Shown: positions 5,009 through 11,038 of the stretch, one piece after another | Numbering within the stretch: position 1 is the first letter of the stretch | Layout of the letters: each line of letters opens with the position of its first letter | DNA from: an uncultured Oscillospiraceae bacterium | Lineage (GTDB): Bacteria; Bacillota; Clostridia; Oscillospirales; Oscillospiraceae | Direction of reading: 5' to 3' | Assembly: GCA_910579595.1 (NCBI GenBank) | Contig: CAJTVM010000065.1 | Location: 1 to 15,288 of the forward strand | DNA: 15,288 bases | Made by a program: the position numbers and the translations under genes | Notes under the pieces: model-generated | Databases searched by the model: none | What the model was told of the DNA's origin: nothing | The model's input: only the letters and a program-made list of their open reading frames with translations

Positions 5009-7429
5009 ATGCGCAGGCTTGCATGGTTTGCGGCTGGGTTTGCCGCCGCCTGCCTGTGGGCGAGCTATCGGGGACTGGGCCTGATCCCGGCGGTGACTGC
5101 CGCCGTTTTGCTGGCGGCGGCACTGGGGCTGTGGCTGGCTGTGCGGTCAAGGTTCAGCGGCAGCCCCCTTCTTTTGCGCCGGCCAAGGGAGAAGGGCGTC
5201 CTGCCCGTGCACCTGATGTTCCAGGTTTCCCGGCGGGTGCTGGCGCTGGCCCTGGGAGGTTTGCTGGCCCTCGGATGGGCCGGGGCGTATTTTGCCTTGT
5301 TCCGCGCCCCGGCGGAAGCTTGGGTGGGGGAGGGGACGGTCCTGTCCGGCGAGGTGGCTTCCTACCCGGCGCCCACCTCCATCGGCGGGTATTCCATGAC
5401 CGTCCATCTGGACGGCGGATTTTTTGCCCCGGACGCGGTGGTGTACGGTACCGGGGACTGGGGCGGGCTAAAACCCGGCGATCGGGTGGCCTGCACCGCC
5501 CGGGTGAAGCTGTCTGCCCACGCCTACGGAGATGAAACCACCTACTACACCGCCAAAGGCGTGTACCTGCTGGCCTACTGCAATGACGCGCCGGAAATCA
5601 CACGCGCCGGACGCGTTCCCATCCACCTCTGGCCCGTCCTGTGCGCCCGCAAGCTGCGCGAGGGAATCTACGCCGTCTTTGACGGGACGGCGGCCCCCAT
5701 TGCCGCCGCCGTCACCCTGGGCGACAAGACCGGGCTGGACGATACGCTGTACTCCGCCTTCAACCGGGCGGGGCTGATGCACGCGGCTGTGGTGTCCGGC
5801 CTGCACATCGGCTTTTTGGTGCAGATGGTGCTGGTACTGTGCGGGCGCAGGCGGAAAGCGGCGCTGGCCATGGTTCCGCTGCTGGCGTTTTACGCCCTTA
5901 TGGCGGGCGGTACGCCATCGGCGTTCCGGGCGGTGATCATGCAGAGCACATTGCTGTTCGCGCCCATCGCCCGCCGGGAGGGGGACGCGCCCTCGGCCCT
6001 GGCCTTTGCCCTGCTGTTTCTGCTGATCCAGAACCCCTTTGCCGCCGCCAGCGTTGGTTTGCAGCTCTCCTTTGCCTCGGTGGCGGGGATTCTGCTGGTG
6101 GCGGATCCGCTGTTCCGGTGGATGTACAAGCCCTGGAAGGGCAGGCGTCCCGCCCAAGAGAAAAAGGGAAAACTGGCCCTGTGGAAGGCGGTTCGGACGC
6201 TGATCAGCGGTGTGTCCGCGTCCTTGGGAGCCATGCTGTTCACCGTGCCGCTGACGGCGCTGTACTTCGGGCAGATTGTGCTGCTCTCGCCCCTGTCCGG
6301 TGTGCTGGCGCTGTGGGCGCTGAGCGCCCTGATGGTGTGCGGCCTGGTGCTGGGAACACTGGCGGCCATTCCCTCGGCTTTCTCCGCGCTGTTTGGCATT
6401 TCTATTCCGTTTTTGGGTCCTATCGCCGCATTTTTGGGATCCATTGCCGGACTGCTGGGCCATTATGCCCGGTGGGTGGCGCTGCTGTTGGGCAAGTTTC
6501 CCTTTGCCTCCCTGGGCGCCGACAGCCAGTACTGCGTGATCTGGCTGGCGGCGGTGTACCTGGTGTTAGCGGCGGCATTTCTGGGCAAGGAGCGCCCCAA
6601 GCGTCCCCTGTTCCCGGTGTGCGCACTGATTTTGCTGCTATGCGCCGCCATCGGGCTGGGCCGGCTGGAGACGGACACGGCGGATCTCACCGTCACCGCG
6701 CTGGATGTAGGACAGGGCTCGTCTACCGCGCTGATCTCTGGGGGAGAGACAGCACTGGTGGACTGCGGCGGCAGTGGCTCACGGAGCGCCGGGGATATCG
6801 CCGCCGACTACTTTGCCGCCCAGGGCCGCACCCGGCTGGATCTGCTGGTGCTCACCCACTTTGACAGCGACCACTTCAACGGGGTGGAGCAGTTGTTTTA
6901 CCGCATGAAGGTTGCGCGGGTGGCCATCCCGGCGGGGGATACCGACCCCGAGGACGCGGCGTTTCTCACAGAGCTGGCCCGGCGGGAGGGCGCGGAGGTT
7001 CTTGTGGTGGATGCCATTGAAAATCTGCCGCTGGGCAGGGCGGACGTCACCCTGTACCCGCCCTTGGGCGGCGGCGCCTCCAACGAGGCGGGACAGTTCG
7101 CTCTGTGCACCGCCGGGGATTTTGATGTGTTGATCACCGGGGACGCGGACGCGTTTGTGGAGAAAATGCTGGTAAAATACTGTAACATCCCGGATATTGA
7201 GCTGCTGATTGTGGGCCACCACGGCTCTAAAAATTCCAGCTGCGAGGAATTCCTGCGGGCTGCGGCCCCGGAGCTGGCGGTGATCTCGGCGGGGGCCAAC
7301 AACTCCTACGGCCACCCGGCCCCAGAGACGCTGGATCGCCTGGAGGCGCTGGGCGCGGAGATTTACCGCACCGACGAGGAGGGCTCCGTCACCGTGTGGG
7401 TGCGGGGTGAAGCCGTCGGGATATCATAG
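5009..7429 (+). CDS. comEC: ComEC/Rec2 DNA internalization channel
   Basis: A protein of 806 residues, full length for ComEC, which carries single-stranded DNA across the cytoplasmic membrane during natural transformation. The first part has hydrophobic segments and an N-terminal soluble domain (DUF4131-like, about 60-200). A central multi-spanning Competence domain (about 215-510) includes ITLGDKTGLD-type and AGLMHAAVVSGLHIG sequences, the latter a family hallmark. The C-terminal metallo-beta-lactamase-like domain (about 560-806) has LDVGQGSS, the metal-binding THFDSDH (616-622) and VGHHGSKNS (735-743), so a nuclease role is possible. I chose ATG 5009 (MRRLAWFAAGF). A TTG at 4988 has a stronger AGGAGG but with a 4-nt gap and lying at the predicted transcription start. 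holA follows 16 nt later. Confidence 0.93.
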   Translation: MRRLAWFAAGFAAACLWASYRGLGLIPAVTAAVLLAAALGLWLAVRSRFSGSPLLLRRPREKGVLPVHLMFQVSRRVLALALGGLLALGWAGAYFALFRAPAEAWVGEGTVLSGEVASYPAPTSIGGYSMTVHLDGGFFAPDAVVYGTGDWGGLKPGDRVACTARVKLSAHAYGDETTYYTAKGVYLLAYCNDAPEITRAGRVPIHLWPVLCARKLREGIYAVFDGTAAPIAAAVTLGDKTGLDDTLYSAFNRAGLMHAAVVSGLHIGFLVQMVLVLCGRRRKAALAMVPLLAFYALMAGGTPSAFRAVIMQSTLLFAPIARREGDAPSALAFALLFLLIQNPFAAASVGLQLSFASVAGILLVADPLFRWMYKPWKGRRPAQEKKGKLALWKAVRTLISGVSASLGAMLFTVPLTALYFGQIVLLSPLSGVLALWALSALMVCGLVLGTLAAIPSAFSALFGISIPFLGPIAAFLGSIAGLLGHYARWVALLLGKFPFASLGADSQYCVIWLAAVYLVLAAAFLGKERPKRPLFPVCALILLLCAAIGLGRLETDTADLTVTALDVGQGSSTALISGGETALVDCGGSGSRSAGDIAADYFAAQGRTRLDLLVLTHFDSDHFNGVEQLFYRMKVARVAIPAGDTDPEDAAFLTELARREGAEVLVVDAIENLPLGRADVTLYPPLGGGASNEAGQFALCTAGDFDVLITGDADAFVEKMLVKYCNIPDIELLIVGHHGSKNSSCEEFLRAAAPELAVISAGANNSYGHPAPETLDRLEALGAEIYRTDEEGSVTVWVRGEAVGIS

Positions 7430-7445
7430 GAAATGGGGGAGCGCA

Positions 7446-8510
7446 ATGCCGCCCAAGAAAAAACAAGTGGACAACACTGCCATGCGGGAGCTGAAGCGGG
7501 CAATCAAGGAAGGGGCCCCAAAGCGTCTGTACGTGCTGTACGGCGAGGAGGCGTTTTTGCGGGATGACTGCCTGAACCGGCTCAAGCAGGCCATCCTCCC
7601 CGCGGGGCTGGAGGATTTTAACCTCCACACCGCCCAGGGGAAGGAGTGCTCGGTGGACTGGATCGAACAGGCGGTGGACTGCCTGCCCATGATGAGTGAG
7701 CGCACCCTGGTGGTGGTTACCGATTTCGATCTATTCGGGCAGGGGGACAAAGCCAAGGAACGGTTGGTGGAGCTGCTGTCCAATCTGCCGGACTACTGCT
7801 GCCTGGTGTTTGTGTACGATCTGCTGGCCTATAAGCCGGACGGGCGCTCCAAACTGGCCGCACTGGTGAAAAAGGAGGGTGCGGCGGTCAATTTCCAGCG
7901 GCAGGAGCAGAAAACCCTGGCGGCGTGGATCTGCCGCCAATTTGAGAAGGCGGGGAAATCGGCGGATACGTCGGACGCGGAATACCTGATCTTCCTGGTG
8001 GGGGATCTGATGCACGACCTGTCCGCCGAGATCGGCAAAATCTCCGCCTACGCGCCAAATAAGCGGGTGACGCGGGCGGACATGGACGCGGTGGCTATCC
8101 CTAAGGTAGAGGCGGTGGTGTACCAGATGACCGATGCCATGGCCCGGAAGGACTTTGACAAGGCGGCGTCAGTACTGGCGGATCTGCTCCACAGCCGGGA
8201 AGCCCCAGTGATGATTTTGTCGGTGATGGGCAAATATTTCCGGCAGCTCTATACGGCGCGGTTGTACCTGGACGCCGGAAAAAGCCGGGGGGAATTTATG
8301 GAGCTCTGGGGGATGAAATCCAGCTACCAGGTGGACAAGCTGATGGAGGCCGCCCGACGGTTTTCCCTGCCCTGGTGCCGGTACGCGGTGCGGCGGTGCG
8401 CCGAGACGGACATTGTGCTGAAAAGCTCCTACGGCCAGGAGGGCGAGGTGCTCACCGGCCTGCTCATGGAGCTGGCGTCCGGCCGCCGGGTGGCGGTTAC
8501 TTTTTATTGA
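7446..8510 (+). CDS. holA: DNA polymerase III delta subunit (clamp loader)
   Basis: A 354-residue protein, normal length for HolA, the delta subunit that opens the sliding clamp ring. The N-terminus has LYVLYGEEAFLRDDCLNRLK (28-47), the degenerate ATP-site region typical of delta, which does not bind ATP. The middle has DLLAYKPDGRSKLAALV and the FLVGDLMHDLSAEIGKI motif of the lid domain. The C-terminal collar is helical. ATG 7446 is preferred over a GTG at 7407 because GGGGGAG precedes it, the homology begins just after it, and it starts beyond the comEC stop. It is co-transcribed with comEC, a common arrangement in Firmicutes. The last residues (RRVAVTFY) and the stop codon lie inside an 11-bp hairpin, which suggests the 3' end was altered by a repeat insertion. 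Confidence 0.93.
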   Translation: MPPKKKQVDNTAMRELKRAIKEGAPKRLYVLYGEEAFLRDDCLNRLKQAILPAGLEDFNLHTAQGKECSVDWIEQAVDCLPMMSERTLVVVTDFDLFGQGDKAKERLVELLSNLPDYCCLVFVYDLLAYKPDGRSKLAALVKKEGAAVNFQRQEQKTLAAWICRQFEKAGKSADTSDAEYLIFLVGDLMHDLSAEIGKISAYAPNKRVTRADMDAVAIPKVEAVVYQMTDAMARKDFDKAASVLADLLHSREAPVMILSVMGKYFRQLYTARLYLDAGKSRGEFMELWGMKSSYQVDKLMEAARRFSLPWCRYAVRRCAETDIVLKSSYGQEGEVLTGLLMELASGRRVAVTFY

Positions 8511-8524
8511 AAGAAAAAGTAACC
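8495..8524. repeat. Perfect 11-bp inverted repeat over the holA stop codon
   Basis: GGTTACTTTTT (8495-8505) pairs with AAAAAGTAACC (8514-8524) around the loop ATTGAAAG, which contains the holA TGA. On the plus strand there is no T-tract after the stem; on the minus strand Ts follow (the plus strand reads AAAAA at 8525-8529). It could be a weak terminator or attenuator for the next gene, or the end of a dispersed palindromic repeat. Confidence 0.7.
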
Positions 8525-8612
8525 AAAAAGGACCTTAAGCTCGTTACCGGCAGGGATATCATCGTTCTATCCCCGCTCGACAACGGAACAGCTTGGTTTT
8601 TGGGGGATTGAT
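8525..8612 (+). other. Intergenic leader between holA and the toprim gene
   Basis: These 88 bases stay open in a frame other than holA, reading KEKVTKKDLKLVTGRDII and ending FLGD then TGA at 8609-8611, just before the next ATG. There is no start codon with a ribosome site, so I do not call a gene. The spacing is large for this tight operon, and the region with its hairpin may be an inserted repeat. Confidence 0.4.
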
Positions 8613-9197
8613 ATGAAGATTCAGGAGGCCATCGTGGTGGAGGGCCGGTATGACAAGGCGGCGCTGGCGGGGGTGGTGGACACCCTGATTCTGGACACCG
8701 CCGGGTTCGGCGTGTTCAAAGACGGCGAACGGCTGGCCCTGCTGCGGAAGCTGGCAGCAAAGCGGGGACTGATCATCCTAACAGACCCAGACGGGGCGGG
8801 GTTTGTCATCCGCAATTATTTGAAGGGAGCCATCCCTAAGGGGCAGCTCAAGCACGCCTATGTTCCCGACGTGTACGGCAAGGAGCGGCGCAAGCGCGCC
8901 CCCGGCAAAGAGGGCAAATTAGGCGTGGAGGGGATGCCCCCGGACGTGCTGCGGGAGGCTATCCTCCGGGCCGGGGCCACGGTGCTGGACGGGGAGGCGC
9001 AAACCCGTGAGCAGGGGGATCTGACCCCGGCGGATTTGTTTGCCCTGGGTCTGTCCGGGACACCCGACGCGGCGGAGCGGCGGGCGGCGCTGCTGCGCAG
9101 ATTGGAGCTGCCCGAGCACATGAGCGCCAAGGCCCTGCTGGCGGCGCTGAACGCGCTGTATACGCCGGAGGAACTGGACGAACTGCTGAAAGAATAA
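8613..9197 (+). CDS. Toprim-domain protein, RNase M5-like (DUF4093)
   Basis: A 194-residue protein. The N-terminal toprim fold has the catalytic glutamate in IVVEGRYD (E10) and the acidic TDPDGAG (57-63), then KLGVEG (102-107). These correspond to ribonuclease M5 (VVEG, TDPD, KxGVEH), which matures 5S rRNA by double-strand cleavage. It differs from true RNase M5 in the segment after the first motif (LILDTAGFGVFKDGERL). The C-terminal 75 residues fit the clostridial DUF4093 extension. In many Firmicutes rnmV is next to ksgA; here it is last in the comEC-holA operon, with a terminator straight after the stop. The start has GGGGGA upstream. A nuclease on structured RNA is the likely role; whether 5S rRNA is the substrate is not shown, so no symbol is given. 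Confidence 0.85.
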   Translation: MKIQEAIVVEGRYDKAALAGVVDTLILDTAGFGVFKDGERLALLRKLAAKRGLIILTDPDGAGFVIRNYLKGAIPKGQLKHAYVPDVYGKERRKRAPGKEGKLGVEGMPPDVLREAILRAGATVLDGEAQTREQGDLTPADLFALGLSGTPDAAERRAALLRRLELPEHMSAKALLAALNALYTPEELDELLKE

Positions 9198-9234
9198 AGG
9201 GGAAGCCAAAACATTTTGTTTTGGCTTCCCCTTT
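9196..9234. terminator. Bidirectional intrinsic terminator
   Basis: A perfect 17-bp stem (9196-9212 with 9218-9234) has the core GGGGAAGCC/GGCTTCCCC and a 5-nt loop ATTTT. The plus strand ends in CTTTGTTTTA and the minus strand in CTTTATT. It ends both the comEC operon, overlapping the last two bases of its stop codon, and the minus-strand operon that stops at 9238. Confidence 0.85.
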
Positions 9235-9237
9235 GTT

Positions 9238-9711
9238 TTACTCTAAGTTGTTCAATCCATCGTATAGCTCGTTGAAGGACTTTTCTTTGGCGCACCGCCC
9301 GAAGGACAGCTCCCGGTCCTCTCCAAACTCCAGCAGGAAGCACTTGGCAAGCTCCTCCACCGTGATCTCCAGGCTGGTGAAAAACTGCCGGTAGGCAAAG
9401 CTCCGGGCCGGGGCGCCCTCCTCGAATTGGCTGGTGATGAGGGCTTCCGTCACCTGGTCCAGTGGGTACAGCTTCAGGTGCATCAGCTCGTGGACAATGT
9501 CCTCCTCCAGATTTTCCTGCCTGGGATTGGCGGCGTTGAGCATCAGGATGGCCTTTCTGTCATCGCAGTCGATTTTGATGTCGCCGGTCTTGGGCCAGCC
9601 GGGGTTCTCCACCCACTCCAGGCGCACATCCCAGCCGGGGGTGAGGCGCAGCTTTTTGCACCAGTAACCGAAGCACTCCGCCAGCTTTTCCCGGTCGATG
9701 GCGGTGCTCAC
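9238..9711 (-). CDS. Conserved hypothetical protein with HELMH zinc-metallopeptidase motif
   Basis: A 157-residue protein without signal peptide or membrane segments. The sequence EEDIVHELMHLKLYP (69-83) holds HELMH (74-78), the HExxH zinc site of gluzincin and SprT-like metallopeptidases, on a predicted helix. Tryptophan-rich strands precede it (GWDVRLEWVENPGWPKTGDIKI), as in small SprT or phage-type metallopeptidase folds. A third metal ligand is not certain; glutamates near residue 115 are possible. The start is GTG, overlapping the rpiB stop as GTGA, with GGAG 8 nt upstream, so translation is coupled to rpiB. It is last in the PMT-PHP-rpiB operon. I do not recognise a named family, and an active protease is inferred only from the motif. 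Confidence 0.75.
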   Translation of the reverse strand: MSTAIDREKLAECFGYWCKKLRLTPGWDVRLEWVENPGWPKTGDIKIDCDDRKAILMLNAANPRQENLEEDIVHELMHLKLYPLDQVTEALITSQFEEGAPARSFAYRQFFTSLEITVEELAKCFLLEFGEDRELSFGRCAKEKSFNELYDGLNNLE

Positions 9712-10145
9712 TGCTCTGTCTCCATAATTTTGTCTACCCGGCGCTGGTGGCGTCCACCCTCAAACTCAGTGGATAGGAACACGTCCAAAATCCGCTCGGC
9801 CAGGTTGCCGCCGATGATCTGCGCCCCCATGGCCAGCACGTTGGCGTCATTGTGGCGGCGGGTCATCTCGGCGGACAGGGGGTCGTGGCACAGGGCGCAT
9901 CGTACGCCCCGCACCTTGTTGGCCGTCATGGACACGCCGATGCCAGTCGTACAGAGGACGACGCCCTTGTCACAGGTTCCGTCCGCCACCATCTGGGCGG
10001 CGGGGCGGGCAAAATCGGGGTAGTCGCAGCTGTCCAGGCTGCTGGTGCCGCAGTCAACCACCTCGTGGCCCTGCTCCGCAAGATGGGCCTTGAGGCGTTC
10101 CTTCAGATCAAACGCGCCGTGATCGCAGGCGATGGAAATTTTCAT
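9708..10145 (-). CDS. rpiB: Ribose-5-phosphate isomerase B (RpiB/LacAB family)
   Basis: A 145-residue enzyme of normal RpiB length that interconverts ribose 5-phosphate and ribulose 5-phosphate in the pentose phosphate pathway. The N-terminus MKISIACDHGAFDLKERL has the substrate-binding D8-H9. The active-site cysteine C65 lies in LCTTGIGVSMTANKVRGVRC, and H98 in RRHNDANVLAMGA. These residues are typical of RpiB with ribose 5-phosphate, although related allose or galactose 6-phosphate isomerases share them. The ATG at 10145 has AAAGGA about 9 nt upstream and the family starts here, so the upstream GTG extension is rejected. It begins 19 nt after the PHP gene and overlaps the next gene by 4 nt. 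Confidence 0.93.
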   Translation of the reverse strand: MKISIACDHGAFDLKERLKAHLAEQGHEVVDCGTSSLDSCDYPDFARPAAQMVADGTCDKGVVLCTTGIGVSMTANKVRGVRCALCHDPLSAEMTRRHNDANVLAMGAQIIGGNLAERILDVFLSTEFEGGRHQRRVDKIMETEQ

Positions 10146-10164
10146 CTTATCAAGTCCTTTCCCT

Positions 10165-10980
10165 TTACAATTTATGCAGCACGGGCTTTCGCCCGACAAA
10201 GGTGGTGATGCAGTCAAATCCAGCCGCCTTTACCAAATGCAAGGCTTCGGGGATGCCTTTGGCCACGTCCCCGGCCCGGTGGGCGTCCGCCCCCACGGTG
10301 ACTAATTCCCCGCCGCACTCCTTGAACCAGCGAAGCAACGGGATCCAGCAGTCCAGATCCCGTCCCCGGCAGACGTTGACCTCCATGGCGTGATCGGTTT
10401 TTGCCACCTGGGTAAAAATAACCCGTACCCGCTCCTCATAGTCTGCCAGGGAAAGCTCGATTCCATCCCGATGGATATACCGCAGGGGATAGACGATGTG
10501 GGCCAGGCTGTCGTAGCAGTCGGGGCATTCTGCCACCAGCGCCCAGGTGTGATCCAGGGCGTTTTCCACCGCCTGGCGGGCCAGGCTGGGGTTGTCGTGG
10601 TAGTCGGAATAGTAGAAATCCAGTCCGCCTTCTATGCCGATCCAGTTGTGGAGGGAACCCAGTACGAAGTCCAGCTCATCGCCGCCCTGGGCCAGCACGG
10701 CCCGGGCCGTGTCCGGATCAAAGGGGGCGGAACCCAGCTCCAGCCCTAAGCGGAGAGTGATTTGATCGCCCAAATCTGCCTTGACAGTATGGTATTGCTC
10801 CTTGGCGGCGGGCCAGTCGAACTGGGCGCAGGACTCCCCGTGGACGCCCAGCAGATCGCAGTGGTCGGTGACGCAGAATTCCTGAAGCCCCGCGTCGATG
10901 GCGGCACGGGCGGTATCGGACAGCTCCGCACTACTGCACGGGGAGAGCTTGGTGTGGCTGTGAATGTCGCAGAGATACAT
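10165..10980 (-). CDS. PHP-domain phosphoesterase, histidinol-phosphatase (HisJ)-like
   Basis: A 271-residue PHP-fold hydrolase. All expected metal ligands are visible: H7 and H9 in DIHSHTKLSPCSS, D39-H40 in VTDHCD, E81 in LGLELG, H111 in GSLHN, H161 in LAHIVYPLRY, and D232 and H234 in GADAHRAGDV. The length and motifs match HisJ-type histidinol phosphatases, which hydrolyse L-histidinol phosphate in histidine synthesis. No other his gene is in the window, and many such proteins in Clostridia act on other phosphate esters, so the substrate stays open. AAGGTG lies 8 nt before the ATG. It is 58 nt after the PMT gene and 19 nt before rpiB, in the same operon. Confidence 0.85.
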   Translation of the reverse strand: MYLCDIHSHTKLSPCSSAELSDTARAAIDAGLQEFCVTDHCDLLGVHGESCAQFDWPAAKEQYHTVKADLGDQITLRLGLELGSAPFDPDTARAVLAQGGDELDFVLGSLHNWIGIEGGLDFYYSDYHDNPSLARQAVENALDHTWALVAECPDCYDSLAHIVYPLRYIHRDGIELSLADYEERVRVIFTQVAKTDHAMEVNVCRGRDLDCWIPLLRWFKECGGELVTVGADAHRAGDVAKGIPEALHLVKAAGFDCITTFVGRKPVLHKL

Positions 10981-11038
10981 TAAAAATCACCTTACAATTG
11001 AAATGAAAACGGGGTTCCAGTGCCCGCCCCCGGCAGGG

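Noticed and set aside
5468..6463. 331-codon open frame on the minus strand
   Set aside because: Antisense to comEC with Gln/His/Arg-rich sequence and no ribosome site.
8375..8611. 78-codon open frame ending just before the toprim gene
   Set aside because: Most of it overlaps holA in another frame and there is no ribosome site; only the tail after the holA stop is unexplained and is described as a leader.
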